DNA from: JBCBGF01 sp039820585
Lineage (GTDB): Bacteria; Pseudomonadota; Alphaproteobacteria; Rhodobacterales; Rhodobacteraceae
DNA: 64,000 bases
Direction: 5' to 3'
NCBI GenBank assembly: GCA_039820585.1
Contig: JBCBPV010000001.1
Location: 1-64,000 of the forward strand
The notes beneath the pieces were generated by a model. That model was given only the letters and a program-made list of their open reading frames with translations. It made no database searches and was not told where the DNA came from. The translations under genes were made by a program, and so were the position numbers. Of the stretch, positions 41,641 through 51,295 are shown one piece after another. Positions within the stretch are counted from its first letter, which is position 1, and each line of letters starts with the position of its first letter.

Positions 41641-41703
41641 GGTGGCTTGCCAGCGACGCACTATCGGTCCGGGGATCGTTGGCGTTGGGCCTCGCCCCAA
41701 GGT

Positions 41704-42324
41704 CTATCGCCCGGTGATCCGCCGCCACCACCCCGTGGCCCGGCTGCGCACCTCGTCAGAGGCTTCGTCGATGTCTTCCAGCACCGGGTCGATCCGCCGT
41801 TCGCGGAACCGCACCCAAAGACGCCACAGCCCGAACAGCACAAACGCCAGCACGATGAAGAACCCTATGTTGAACCACGGGATCAGCGTCACATCCGGGC
41901 TTTCAACCGGTCGCACCCGCACCGCGTTGGGGAAGATCGACAACAGCTCGCTCCGCCAGCCGTAATGCGTGACCGCATACCACTCTGGCGCGCCGCGATT
42001 GGACACCGCGTCTGCGGCTTCGGTCTGCAGGTTCGCGGTGTCGAATTTGAAATAGGGGGGCCAGCCCAGCCCCGTATCCTCGTTGCGGTAGACAATGGGA
42101 TCACCGCTCGCCCGGACCGCCTGGATGAACAGGACATCGCGATTGGGCGCGGTTGCCGAGCCAGAGCTTGGCCCAGACCAGAACAGACTGTTCCACCCGA
42201 AATCCTGACGCTCTTCATAGGTGTTCACGATCCGAACGATGTCGCGTTGCGGCAATGTGTAGTGGAAGAAGGCAACGATGATCAGGAAGACCAGTGTGAA
42301 GAACGACCATTTCACATAGCGCAT
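41704..42324 (-). CDS. DUF1523 family membrane protein
   Basis: The 206-residue inner-membrane protein has one span near the N-terminus (about 6-26, FFTLVFLIIVAFFHYTLP) and a second at about 151-170 (FNIGFFIVLAFVLFGLWRLW). Between them is a periplasmic domain with IVNTYEERQDFGWNSLFW, the feature I associate with DUF1523. The C-terminal tail is charged and cytoplasmic. The function is unknown. It lies 50 nt after a small membrane gene and before pepT. Confidence 0.75.
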   Translation of the reverse strand: MRYVKWSFFTLVFLIIVAFFHYTLPQRDIVRIVNTYEERQDFGWNSLFWSGPSSGSATAPNRDVLFIQAVRASGDPIVYRNEDTGLGWPPYFKFDTANLQTEAADAVSNRGAPEWYAVTHYGWRSELLSIFPNAVRVRPVESPDVTLIPWFNIGFFIVLAFVLFGLWRLWVRFRERRIDPVLEDIDEASDEVRSRATGWWRRITGR

Positions 42325-42374
42325 CGGGAAACTCCGGGATCAGGCCCGCTTAACATAGGGGTCCCGCCCAGCTC

Positions 42375-42749
42375 TCACAATCGGGTAACGCGTGAACTGC
42401 CGTCGCGCGCGGCCATCCGTTGGCCGCGCCGCGCCTCGATTCCGCGCCCCAGGCTCAGCCCGGTGAGCAAAAGGACCGGCCCCCACACAATGGCCCCGCG
42501 CAGCCCGAGGCCAAAGAAATGCGCCACAGCCGCCCCGGTGCCCAGCGCCGCCGGTGCAAGCCCCTGTTGCACATAAAGCCACGCAAACAGCCCCGCGCCG
42601 ATCACAGACAGCACACCGGTCGCCGCGACAAGCGACAGCGCAAGGGCGGGCAGGCGATCGGGCATCATCCGCTGAATGGCCCAGGGCACCAGCCACCCAA
42701 GCGCGGCCAGGCAAAGGATCGGCAGGGCTGTTTCGACACCAAAACTCAT
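42375..42749 (-). CDS. Small four-span membrane protein, unknown
   Basis: The 124 residues start MSFGVETALPILCLAALGWLV, followed by three more hydrophobic stretches (about 36-58, 62-80 and 84-103) and a basic tail. The longer reading from 42818 overlaps the opposite gene's promoter and lacks a ribosome site. No family is recognised. It may be cotranscribed with the DUF1523 gene. Confidence 0.6.
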   Translation of the reverse strand: MSFGVETALPILCLAALGWLVPWAIQRMMPDRLPALALSLVAATGVLSVIGAGLFAWLYVQQGLAPAALGTGAAVAHFFGLGLRGAIVWGPVLLLTGLSLGRGIEARRGQRMAARDGSSRVTRL

Positions 42750-42827
42750 GGCCCTAACATGGGTTGCGCGCGCATGGCTGCAAACCCCTCTTTCCGCTTC
42801 TGAGAATTCGTGAGACACACCAACCCC

Positions 42828-43568
42828 ATGAGACTTGCCGACAAAACCGCAATCGTCACTGGCGCCGCTTCAGGCTTTGGCGAAGGCATCGCGCGCCGCT
42901 TTGCCGCCGAGGGCGCGCTGGTGGTGGTGGCCGACATCAACGGCGACGCGGCAGAGGCTGTGGCCCAGGATATCGGCGGGGTCGCCCAGATCGTCGATGT
43001 CGCGTCAAACGACAGCGTGGCCGCCATGGCCGCCATCGCGCTCGACCGGTTGGGGCGGGTGGATATTCTGGTCAACAACGCCGGTGTCACGCATCTTCCC
43101 ATGCCAATGGAAGAGGTTAGCGAAGCGGATTTCGACCGGGTTCTGGGTGTGAATGCCAAGTCGGTTTACCTGACCACGCGCCATCTGGTTCCGGCGATGA
43201 AGGCGGCGGGCAAAGGCGCAATCCTGAACGTGGCCTCCACAGCCGGGGTGTCGCCGCGTCCGAACCTCAATTGGTACAATGCCTCAAAGGGTTGGATGAT
43301 AACCGCAACCAAGGCGATGGCAGTGGAACTCGCCCCCCACGGCGTTCGTGTGAATGCAATCAACCCGGTGGCGGGCGAGACGCCGCTTTTGAAGTCGTTC
43401 ATGGGTGAAGACACACCTGAGGTGCGGGCCAAGTTCATCTCAACCATCCCCCTTGGCCGGTTCTCCACCCCCGAAGACATGGCGAACGCCGCGCTTTACC
43501 TGTGCTCGGACGAGGCCAGCATGGTCACCGGCGTCGCGATGGAAGTTGACGGCGGGCGCTGCATCTGA
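42828..43568 (+). CDS. SDR-family oxidoreductase
   Basis: This short-chain dehydrogenase/reductase has about 246 residues. The NAD(P) site is TGAASGFGEGIA, with VNNAGV, a catalytic Ser in ASTAG, and YNASKGW (Tyr and Lys). The end VTGVAMEVDGGRCI is typical. An Asp after the second strand (VADING) favours NAD. The ATG at 42828 is preferred; a GTG 18 nt upstream is possible. Its stop overlaps the next gene (TGATG). The substrate is unknown. Confidence 0.92.
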   Translation: MRLADKTAIVTGAASGFGEGIARRFAAEGALVVVADINGDAAEAVAQDIGGVAQIVDVASNDSVAAMAAIALDRLGRVDILVNNAGVTHLPMPMEEVSEADFDRVLGVNAKSVYLTTRHLVPAMKAAGKGAILNVASTAGVSPRPNLNWYNASKGWMITATKAMAVELAPHGVRVNAINPVAGETPLLKSFMGEDTPEVRAKFISTIPLGRFSTPEDMANAALYLCSDEASMVTGVAMEVDGGRCI

Positions 43569-44554
43569 TGCGGGCGGGCGCACGGAACCTGATCACCGAT
43601 GTGGCGGGTCTGCGCGTTGGCAATGCCGAAGATCACAGGATCAAGACGGGTGTGACGGTCCTGACCGCCGACGCGCCCTTTGTGGCGTCGGCCCATATCA
43701 TGGGCGGCGCGCCCGGTACGCGGGACACCGAACTTTTGAGCCCCGAGACCCTTGTGCAGACCGTTGATGCGCTGGTCCTGTCGGGTGGCTCGGCCTTTGG
43801 CCTGGATGCAGCAGCGGGGGTGATGGCGGGGCTGCGCGCGCAGGGGCGGGGCTTTCGCATCCATGAGCAGTCGGTGCCGATTGTGCCCGCCGCAATCATC
43901 TTCGATCTGGCCAACGGCGGGGACAAAGCCTGGGCCGACAGCCCCTACCCCGCCCTTGGGCGCGCGGCGCTAGAGGCGATTGCACAGGACTTCGAGATCG
44001 GCACCATTGGCGCAGGCACCGGGGCGATCACGGCCAACCTAAAGGGCGGGCTTGGCTCCGCCTCGGCCCTCACTGACGGGGGCGTGACCGTGGGCGCGCT
44101 GGTGGCCGCAAACCCGGTGGGCCAGGTTACCGCCGGCGACACGGCCGAGTTCTGGGCCGGCGCCTTTGAGGAAGGCACCGAATTCGGCGGCCACGGCCCG
44201 GCCACTGCGCCGCCCGACTGGTATCCCACCAAGGTTGAACAGCGCGGGCACACCACAATTGCTATTGTCGCCACGGACCTGGCCCTCACCCAGGCACAGG
44301 CGAAGCGACTGGCAATGATGGCCCAGGACGGCATCGCGCGCGCCGTGGTGCCCGCGCACACGCCGTTTGATGGCGATCTGGTGTTCGGCGTCTCGACCGG
44401 CGCGATTGCCATAGACACGCCAGACCGCGATCTGATTCAGGTGGGTCACGCCGCGGCCACCTGTCTGGCCCGCGCCATCGCCCGCGCGATCTATGCCGCG
44501 ACCCCTGCGCCTGGCGACCCCTACCCGACTTGGCACCAGCGGTTCGGGGGTTGA
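43568..44554 (+). CDS. P1 family peptidase (DmpA/NylC-like)
   Basis: The 328 residues resemble the autoprocessed N-terminal nucleophile family that includes the aminopeptidase DmpA and nylon-oligomer hydrolase NylC. The start LITDVAGLRVGNAED, the motif VLSGGSAFGLDAAAGVM and the segment RGHTTIAIVATDLALTQAQ are recognisable; the Thr pair in the last of these is at the expected self-cleavage site, with His in place of the usual Asn before it. Translation is coupled to the dehydrogenase upstream by a 1-nt overlap. The substrate is unknown. Confidence 0.88.
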   Translation: MRAGARNLITDVAGLRVGNAEDHRIKTGVTVLTADAPFVASAHIMGGAPGTRDTELLSPETLVQTVDALVLSGGSAFGLDAAAGVMAGLRAQGRGFRIHEQSVPIVPAAIIFDLANGGDKAWADSPYPALGRAALEAIAQDFEIGTIGAGTGAITANLKGGLGSASALTDGGVTVGALVAANPVGQVTAGDTAEFWAGAFEEGTEFGGHGPATAPPDWYPTKVEQRGHTTIAIVATDLALTQAQAKRLAMMAQDGIARAVVPAHTPFDGDLVFGVSTGAIAIDTPDRDLIQVGHAAATCLARAIARAIYAATPAPGDPYPTWHQRFGG

Positions 44555-44620
44555 GAGGTTTGCACCGCACCACTGCCTTGGCCTAGGGTGCGCGCATTAA
44601 CCCGTAAGGAGTAGATTCCC

Positions 44621-45184
44621 ATGAAATTCGCCCTTCCCGCCATTGCCGCCCTGATGATCGGCACCACGCCTGCGTTTGCCGACGATGTCACAGAGGCGAT
44701 CAACAACGCGCTTGAGGCCTATAATGAAGGCGATGTTCAGTTTGCGACAGAAGAGCTGAACTTTGCGCTGCAGTTGTTGAACGAGATGAAAGCCGGCGCA
44801 TTGGAGGGTTTTTTGCCCGAACCCATGGATGGCTGGACCCGTGAGATCGACGAAGACATGGCCGCGGGCCTTGGCATGATGGGCGGCGGAATTGGCACGC
44901 AGGCCGAGTATACCAACGGGTCGGACTATTTTTCGCTGATGCTGATGGCCGACAGCCCGATGGTGACGGCTATGGCGGGCATGCTGGGCAATACGGCGAT
45001 GGTCACCGCCTCGGGCGGGAAGATGGTGCGGGTTGGCCGGGAGAAGTTCATGTCGCAGGATGAGGAATTGACCGCGCTGATCGGGAACCGGGTCCTGGTG
45101 CAGGCGTCGGGAGAGAATACCGACGCGATCATTGAGCATCTGGAGACGATGGATTTCCGGGAACTGGCCGGATTTGGGTTGTAG
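44621..45184 (+). CDS. Secreted protein of unknown function
   Basis: The 187 residues have a clear signal peptide (MKFALPAIAALMIGTTPAFA). The mature protein starts with a helical part (EAINNALEAYNEGDVQFATEELNFALQLLNEM), then a Gly/Met-rich segment (GLGMMGGGIG) and a beta-rich C-terminal half. Many Met residues are notable but not arranged as a copper site. GTAAGGAG lies before the ATG. No named family is recognised. A large inverted repeat follows the stop. Confidence 0.75.
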   Translation: MKFALPAIAALMIGTTPAFADDVTEAINNALEAYNEGDVQFATEELNFALQLLNEMKAGALEGFLPEPMDGWTREIDEDMAAGLGMMGGGIGTQAEYTNGSDYFSLMLMADSPMVTAMAGMLGNTAMVTASGGKMVRVGREKFMSQDEELTALIGNRVLVQASGENTDAIIEHLETMDFRELAGFGL

Positions 45185-45191
45185 AGAGGCC

Positions 45192-45315
45192 CCCCCTCAC
45201 CCTAGCCCTCTCCCCCGGGGGGAGAGGGGACACCGCTCGGGAATAGAGAGATAGATCAACGCCTCGTCACGACAGGTTCCCACTCCCCTCGGGGGAGAGG
45301 GCTAGGGTGAGGGGG
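45192..45315. repeat. Inverted repeat with 25-bp arms (CCCTCACCCTAGCCCTCTCC type)
   Basis: The left arm 45192-45216 and right arm 45291-45315 are perfect 25-bp inverted copies with 74 nt between. Each arm also has its own short hairpin (CCCTCTCCCCC/GGGGGGAGAGGG on the left; CTCCCCTCGGGGGAG on the right). This CCCTAGCCCTCTCCC unit is common as a dispersed palindromic element in many bacteria, probably spread by a REP-associated transposase. The right arm supplies the last codons and stop of the adjacent hydrolase. Confidence 0.85.
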
Positions 45316-46114
45316 CGCTTCCAACAATCGCGCCCACCAACTCACTCTCCGTATCTTCCAAAGCATCGATCACATCGAAATGGTGCCGCCCCGGCACAAT
45401 GGTCAGCGCATCCCCCCACGCCTCCGCCAACCATCGCGCCTGATCGACGAACGCAGGCCTTTCCTCCGCCCCGACCCAAACCGACACCGGCACATCCAAC
45501 GTCTTCGCCTGCAACGCGGGGCTTTCGTCCTGAGCCATTGCCTCGGTCAGCCGGAAGTCCGCATTCATCGTGGTCTGGATCAGGGGACGCAAATCGCTGA
45601 CCGGTGAGATCGGCACGATGGACCGGATCCGGGCGGCGACTTGCGGCGGCAACGCCACATCCGCGCACGCCATCCGCGCCACCAGATGCCCGCCCGCCGA
45701 ATGCCCGGTCAGCGCAATCGGCCCAGGAACCATTCCCGAAGCAGCCACCACCGCCGCCTGCGCCGAGCGTGTGATCGCATCGATCTGGACCTCAGGCGCC
45801 AACGGATAACTCGGCATCGCCACGGCCCAGCCCCGCGCCGTACAGCCCCGCGCGAAATGCGACCAATAGCTTCGGTCGAACAACCGCCAATAGCCGCCGT
45901 GGATGAACACAACCAACCCCTCGGCCCGGCCCACGGGATGGAACAGATCGAACTTCTCCCGCTCGTGCGGCCCATAGGCGGTGTTCAACCGCGCCCGCCC
46001 CACCGCCGCTTCCATCTCGCGGAACTGGCGCGCCTCCTCGGCCCAGCGGTCGGGGTAGTCGTCGCCCCCGGGGATGTAGCCACGGTTGTTATAGGCGTCG
46101 TCATTTGGCTTCAT
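45302..46114 (-). CDS. Alpha/beta hydrolase, arylformamidase-like
   Basis: This cytoplasmic hydrolase has 270 residues: HGGYW (oxyanion hole, about 72-76), nucleophile Ser in GHSAGG (about 138-143), an Asp in the GAEERPAFVDQA region and catalytic His in PGRHHFDVIDAL. The HGGYW...SYW pattern resembles kynurenine formamidases, but the substrate is unproven. The last residues (SAPSP) and the TAG stop come from the right arm of the inverted repeat, so the natural C-terminus was probably replaced when the repeat arrived. Confidence 0.85.
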   Translation of the reverse strand: MKPNDDAYNNRGYIPGGDDYPDRWAEEARQFREMEAAVGRARLNTAYGPHEREKFDLFHPVGRAEGLVVFIHGGYWRLFDRSYWSHFARGCTARGWAVAMPSYPLAPEVQIDAITRSAQAAVVAASGMVPGPIALTGHSAGGHLVARMACADVALPPQVAARIRSIVPISPVSDLRPLIQTTMNADFRLTEAMAQDESPALQAKTLDVPVSVWVGAEERPAFVDQARWLAEAWGDALTIVPGRHHFDVIDALEDTESELVGAIVGSAPSP

Positions 46115-46189
46115 CGCACCCTCCGCTGGACAAATCCCGCCCTCCCATGCATCACCGGGTCTGACGGATCATCCCCGGGAGGACAAGCC

Positions 46190-47659
46190 ATGCTCGACGC
46201 CACCACAGACCTTCGCAGCCTTCTGAAAGACCCCGCGCTCTTCAAGACAGACGCCTATGTGGCCGGGCGTTGGATGCCCTCGGCCAAGACTTTCGACGTG
46301 ACCAACCCCGCCCGCGGCGACGTGATCGCGCAGGTCGCAGATGTGGGCCGCGACGTGGCAGCCGAGGCCATTGCCGCCGCGGAGACAGCGCAGAAACTGT
46401 GGGCCGCACGCACCGCCAAGGACCGGGCCAATACGCTGCGCGCATGGTTCGACCTGATGGTCGCCCATGCCGATGACCTGGCCACGATCCTGACCGCCGA
46501 ACAGGGCAAGCCCGTGGCCGAGGCCAAGGGCGAGGTCGTGTATGGAGCATCCTTTGTGGAATGGTTCGCCGAAGAGGCCAAGCGCACCTATGGCGAGATC
46601 GTGCCGGGCCACATGCCAGACAAACGCATCCATGTGATCCGCCAGCCCGTGGGCGTGGCCGCGGCGATCACGCCCTGGAACTTTCCAAACGCGATGATCA
46701 CCCGCAAGGTGGCACCCGCCCTTGCCGCGGGCTGTGCGATGATCGTGAAACCGTCGGAACTGACCCCCCTATCAGCCCTGGCCCTTGGCGAATTGGCGAC
46801 GCGGGCGGGTCTGCCCGAAGGCATCTTCTCGATCCTGCCGACGATGGACGCCCCTGCCATGGGGGCCGAGTTCTGTGAAAACCACACGGTTCGCAAGCTG
46901 ACCTTCACCGGCTCGACCGAGGTGGGGCGCATCCTGCTGCGCCAGGCGGCGGATCAGGTCAAGAAAGTCTCGATGGAACTGGGCGGCAACGCGCCCTTCA
47001 TCGTCTTCGACGACGCCAACCTCGACGACGCGGTCGAAGGCGCCATCGCCTGCAAGTTCCGCAACAATGGCCAGACCTGTGTCTGCGCCAACCGGATCTA
47101 TGTGCAGGACGGCGTCTATGATGCCTTTGCCAAACGTCTGACCGAACGCATGGCCCAGATGAAAGTGGGCGATGGCTTTGACGGCGCCGATTTGGGCCCG
47201 CTGATCGAGCCTGCGGCCGTCGACAAAGTCGAAAGCCACCTCGAAGACGCCAAGGCCAAGGGTGGCAAGGTGGTTCTGGGTGGCCAGCCCCATGCGCTTG
47301 GCGGCCTCTTCTATGAACCCACCATCGTCACCGAGATCACGCGCGAGATGAAGGTCGCTACAGAAGAAACCTTTGGCCCTCTCGCGCCACTGTTCCGGTT
47401 CACCGACGAAGACGAGGTGATTGCCATGGCCAACGACACGATCTTTGGCCTGGCCTCCTACTTCTATTCCAACGACCTTAGCCGCGTGACCCGCGTGTCA
47501 GAGGCACTGGAATACGGGATCGTGGCGGTAAACACCGGCATCTTCTCAAACGAGGTCGCCCCCTTTGGCGGGGTCAAGCAATCGGGCCTGGGCCGCGAGG
47601 GATCGAAGCACGGGATCGAGGAATACCTTGAGATGAAATATGTGTGTTTGAGCGTGTGA
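46190..47659 (+). CDS. gabD: NAD(P)-dependent succinate-semialdehyde dehydrogenase
   Basis: The 489-residue aldehyde dehydrogenase is of GabD type and oxidises succinate semialdehyde to succinate. The start is the ATG after GGGAGGACAAGCC; the in-frame reading upstream is antisense to the hydrolase. Motifs are TPWNFPNAM, GSTEVGR, MELGGNAPFIV with the general-base Glu, and GQTCVCANR with catalytic Cys. The GabD redox-loop cysteines (CxCAN) are present. No gabT is adjacent, so the aldehyde may come from other routes. Confidence 0.93.
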   Translation: MLDATTDLRSLLKDPALFKTDAYVAGRWMPSAKTFDVTNPARGDVIAQVADVGRDVAAEAIAAAETAQKLWAARTAKDRANTLRAWFDLMVAHADDLATILTAEQGKPVAEAKGEVVYGASFVEWFAEEAKRTYGEIVPGHMPDKRIHVIRQPVGVAAAITPWNFPNAMITRKVAPALAAGCAMIVKPSELTPLSALALGELATRAGLPEGIFSILPTMDAPAMGAEFCENHTVRKLTFTGSTEVGRILLRQAADQVKKVSMELGGNAPFIVFDDANLDDAVEGAIACKFRNNGQTCVCANRIYVQDGVYDAFAKRLTERMAQMKVGDGFDGADLGPLIEPAAVDKVESHLEDAKAKGGKVVLGGQPHALGGLFYEPTIVTEITREMKVATEETFGPLAPLFRFTDEDEVIAMANDTIFGLASYFYSNDLSRVTRVSEALEYGIVAVNTGIFSNEVAPFGGVKQSGLGREGSKHGIEEYLEMKYVCLSV

Positions 47660-47839
47660 AGGTTGGTGCGGCTTGTCAGATGAAGCTGTTTCGGGTCGCT
47701 CGTCCGTCGCGCTGATCGACCGCCGCACTGTCACCAAAATCCATCCACAGCACCTTTCACAAAACCGCAACATATCCGTTACGCGCCCGTCACGTCGCCG
47801 CGCCACTCCCCTCTCACACTGTCCAACTGGGGAGCGACA

Positions 47840-50020
47840 ATGACCATCCGCACACTTTGCCTGACCTCTGCCCTGGCGCTGACCGCCGGGTCGGCCATGG
47901 CTGACATGAACTTCAACCGTATCGCCAGCTTTGCCACGCCGCTCAACATGGCCGATGGCGAAGACACCGCGCGCGAGACCTCGCCCGAGATTATCGCGGC
48001 AACGGCGGATGGCATGACGCTGGTCTACACCGACAGCCCGCTGGAAGTGGTGGGGCTTGTCGATATCACAGATCCCGCCAACCCCGCGCCCCTGGGCAAC
48101 ATCGCATTGGATGGCGAACCCACATCCGTGGCCGTCGTGGGCCGCCGCGCCTATGTGGGCGTCAACACCTCTGACAGTTATACCGAACCCTCTGGCCACC
48201 TCACCGTTATCGACATCGACACCAAGAGCGAAGTCGGTCGTTGCGATATCGGTGGCCAGCCCGACAGCATCGGCGTGGACGACGCGGGCAGCTTCATCGC
48301 CATCGCGATCGAGAATGAGCGGGATGAGGACCTTGGCGATGGGCGCACCGGCCAGATGCCCGCGGGCGACCTGGTGATGATCGACCTGGCCGACAACACC
48401 GCCGATTGCGCGACGCTGCGCCGGGCCACCCTGACCGGCTTGGCCGAGGTTTCGCCCGAAGACCCAGAGCCAGAGTTCGTGGACATCAACGGTTTGGGCG
48501 AGGTGGTCGTCTCGCTACAGGAAAACAACCACATGGTGGTGGTCGCACGCGACGGGTCTATCGTGAACCACTTCTCTGCCGGCGCGGTGGACCTTGCCGC
48601 AGTTGATACCGCTGAAGAAGGCGCGCTGACGTTTGATGACACCCTCAGCGCGGTGGTCCGCGAACCCGATGCGGTCAAATGGCTGGATGATGACCACTTC
48701 GTCACCGCCAATGAGGGCGATATGGATGGCGGCTCTCGCGGGTTTACCATCTTTAACAAGGATGGCTCGGTCGTTTATGAAAGCGGCCTGTCGTTCGAGT
48801 ATGCCGTCGCCGAAATCGGCCACTATCCCGAAGGCCGGTCCGGCAACAAGGGTGTAGAGCCCGAGTCGATTGAGATCGCCACCTTCGACGGCACGCCGAT
48901 GATCTTTGTGGGTTCAGAGCGTGGGTCCGTCGTGGGGGTCTATGACGCGACCGACCCCGCCAACCCCGAACTGGTGCAACTGCTACCCTCGGGTATCGGA
49001 CCGGAAGGTTATGTCACCATCCCCGAACGCAACCTCCTGATCTCGGCCAACGAGGTGGACCTGATCGAAGACGGTGGGATCCGCGCACATGTGATGATCT
49101 TCGAATACCAGGACGCGCCCGCCAGCTATCCGCACCTGACATCTGCGGGGATCCAACAGCCCAACGGAACGCCCGTCGGCTGGGGTGCGATTTCTGGCAT
49201 GGTCGCGGATGCCGATGGCCTGGTCTATGCGGTCAATGACAGCTTCTATGACCTGCAGCCCACCATCTTCACCATTGACCCGAGCCAGACACCGGCCCGC
49301 ATCGTCGACTACACCCGCGTTACGCGCGCGGGCTTCCCGGCGCAAAAGCTGGACATGGAAGGTATCGCGCTGGACGGTGAAGGCGGCTTTTGGGTCGCGT
49401 CCGAGGGCCGGACCGACCGGGTGATCCCGCATGCGATCTATCACGTGGGCAACGATGGCGAGATCGAGGCAGAGATCGGCCTGCCGCCGGAGCTGACGGC
49501 GGTGGAACGCCGCTTTGGGTTCGAAGGGATCACCGTTGTGGGCGACACGCTGTGGATGGCCGTCCAGCGGGAATGGGGTGATGACCCCGAAAACCACGCC
49601 AAGCTGGTGGCCTACGACCTGGAGACCGAGGAATGGGGGGCCGTCCATTATCCCAAAGCCGCGCCTCAAACCGGCTGGGTCGGCCTGAGTGAGATCACGG
49701 CCCACGGCGACTTCATCTATATCGTCGAGCGTGACAATCAGATCGGCGCGAACGCGGTGACGAAAAAGATCTACCGCGTCCCGGCGTCCGAGATGGTGCC
49801 GGCGCCCCTCGGCGGCGAACTGCCCGTGGTAACGAAAGAAGAGGTGCGCGACCTGATCCCTGATCTGACATCAACCGGCGGCTATGTGCTGGACAAGGTG
49901 GAAGGTCTGGCGATTATGTCCGATGGCACGGCCTGGGTGTCGACCGACAATGACGGGGTCGATGACCATTCCGGCGAGACGATGTTTTTCTCGATCGGGA
50001 CCGTGGCGTCGCCATCATAA
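47840..50020 (+). CDS. Secreted esterase-like protein of the phytase-like beta-propeller family
   Basis: The 726-residue exported protein has a signal peptide (ALALTAGSAMA). The first half is a YncE-like propeller (DITDPANPAPLGNIALDGEPTSVAV; DATDPANPELVQLLPSGIGPEGYV). The second half (about 440-726) matches the phytase-like esterase domain, with KLDMEGIALDGEGGFWVASEG, RFGFEGITVVGDTLWMAVQREW and LDKVEGLAIMSDGTAWVSTDND. Asp/Glu-rich loops fit calcium binding. The ribosome site is GGGGAG. A strong terminator follows. Phosphate scavenging is possible but no clear Pho box was found. Confidence 0.82.
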   Translation: MTIRTLCLTSALALTAGSAMADMNFNRIASFATPLNMADGEDTARETSPEIIAATADGMTLVYTDSPLEVVGLVDITDPANPAPLGNIALDGEPTSVAVVGRRAYVGVNTSDSYTEPSGHLTVIDIDTKSEVGRCDIGGQPDSIGVDDAGSFIAIAIENERDEDLGDGRTGQMPAGDLVMIDLADNTADCATLRRATLTGLAEVSPEDPEPEFVDINGLGEVVVSLQENNHMVVVARDGSIVNHFSAGAVDLAAVDTAEEGALTFDDTLSAVVREPDAVKWLDDDHFVTANEGDMDGGSRGFTIFNKDGSVVYESGLSFEYAVAEIGHYPEGRSGNKGVEPESIEIATFDGTPMIFVGSERGSVVGVYDATDPANPELVQLLPSGIGPEGYVTIPERNLLISANEVDLIEDGGIRAHVMIFEYQDAPASYPHLTSAGIQQPNGTPVGWGAISGMVADADGLVYAVNDSFYDLQPTIFTIDPSQTPARIVDYTRVTRAGFPAQKLDMEGIALDGEGGFWVASEGRTDRVIPHAIYHVGNDGEIEAEIGLPPELTAVERRFGFEGITVVGDTLWMAVQREWGDDPENHAKLVAYDLETEEWGAVHYPKAAPQTGWVGLSEITAHGDFIYIVERDNQIGANAVTKKIYRVPASEMVPAPLGGELPVVTKEEVRDLIPDLTSTGGYVLDKVEGLAIMSDGTAWVSTDNDGVDDHSGETMFFSIGTVASPS

Positions 50021-50040
50021 CCCGGTAACCAACGAACAAG

Positions 50041-50073
50041 AAAACGCCCGGGGCTGTCCCGGGCGTTTTTTGT
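50041..50073 (+). terminator. Rho-independent terminator after the phytase-like gene
   Basis: The stem AACGCCCGGG/CCCGGGCGTT with loop GCTGT is followed by six T on the plus strand, 22 nt past the stop codon. It is one of the clearest terminators in the window. Confidence 0.92.
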
Positions 50074-50147
50074 TGCGGGGGTGGGTGGCTTGCATCGCCC
50101 CGGCTTAACCGTTCACATGGCCACGACCGGACAAGTGGAAGACCCAG

Positions 50148-51203
50148 ATGGCACGCCCCCCGAAAACCTTCGACCCCCCATATACCGCGTCTGCCGACCG
50201 CTATCAGACGATGCGGTACCGCCGCACAGGTCGGTCGGGCCTGCGGCTGCCCGCAATCTCTTTGGGCCTGTGGCATAACTATGGGGAAGATACCCCGCAT
50301 CAGACCAAGCGCGCGATCTGTCGGACGGCCCTTGATCTTGGCATTACGCATTTCGACCTGGCCAACAACTATGGCCCGCCACCGGGATCAGCCGAAACCG
50401 CGTTTGGAGAGATCTTGCGCACCGATTTTCGGCCCTACCGGGATGAGCTGATTATCTCATCGAAGGCGGGCTATGACATGTGGCCGGGGCCCTATGGCGA
50501 ATGGGGCAGCCGCAAGTACATGATCGCGTCCTGCGATGCCTCGCTCAGGCGGTTGGGGCTTGATTATGTCGATATCTTCTATTCCCACCGCTTCGATCCC
50601 GACACGCCGCTTGAGGAAACCGCAAGCGCGCTGGATCAGATCGTGCGGTCGGGCAAGGCGCTGTATGCGGGGATTTCGAGCTATAACGCCCAGCGGACGC
50701 GTGAGATGGCGGGGTTGATGGCGGAGCTTGGCACACCGGTTTTGATCCACCAGCCGTCCTACAACATCCTCAACCGCTGGATCGAGCGGGATAACCTGTT
50801 GGACACGCTGGACGATCATGGCATCGGTGCAATCGTCTACACCCCACTGGCGCAGGGGCTTTTGACGAACAAATACCTCGGCGGGATACCGGCGGGTAGC
50901 CGGGCCCTGGCCGGTAAATCGCTGGATCCGGCCCTGTTGTCGGATGATGCCATCGCCAACCTCAACAAGCTGAACGCCATTGCAGACGCGCGGGGGCAGA
51001 CATTGGCGCAAATGGCGATCAGCTGGGCTTTGCGGGATGGGCGCGTAACCTCGGCCCTGATTGGCGCCTCACGGCCCGAACAGGTGCGCGATTGCGTGGG
51101 TGCGCTGGAAGGGCCCGATTTCACCGATCATGAGCTTGCTGGGATCGACGACCTTGTGTTCGAAGACGGGATTAACCTTTGGGCCGCCTCATCGGACGGC
51201 TAG
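50148..51203 (+). CDS. Aldo/keto reductase, YghZ/L-glyceraldehyde 3-phosphate reductase type
   Basis: The 351-residue TIM-barrel reductase has Asp and Tyr in HFDLANNYGPP, Lys in IISSKAGYDMWPGPYG and a catalytic His in FYSHRFDPDTPLEET, the standard tetrad. The motif GPYGEWGSRKYMI and length place it with YghZ and Kv-beta-like reductases. In E. coli YghZ reduces L-glyceraldehyde 3-phosphate and methylglyoxal. A detoxification role is likely here. It stands alone between a terminator and the sigma-factor gene. Confidence 0.92.
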   Translation: MARPPKTFDPPYTASADRYQTMRYRRTGRSGLRLPAISLGLWHNYGEDTPHQTKRAICRTALDLGITHFDLANNYGPPPGSAETAFGEILRTDFRPYRDELIISSKAGYDMWPGPYGEWGSRKYMIASCDASLRRLGLDYVDIFYSHRFDPDTPLEETASALDQIVRSGKALYAGISSYNAQRTREMAGLMAELGTPVLIHQPSYNILNRWIERDNLLDTLDDHGIGAIVYTPLAQGLLTNKYLGGIPAGSRALAGKSLDPALLSDDAIANLNKLNAIADARGQTLAQMAISWALRDGRVTSALIGASRPEQVRDCVGALEGPDFTDHELAGIDDLVFEDGINLWAASSDG

Positions 51204-51295
51204 CCAAGGCAGATTTGCGGCGCGTTTGGTCTGGCGTCGCACAAAAAACGACAACCCCGTCCAAGGATTGACCATTTGCCCGCGTCATACCCACT

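Noticed and set aside
47660..47839. Pho box upstream of the phytase-like gene
   Set aside because: CTGTCAC occurs at about 47727, but the second 7-bp direct repeat at 11-nt spacing does not match, so phosphate control is not supported.
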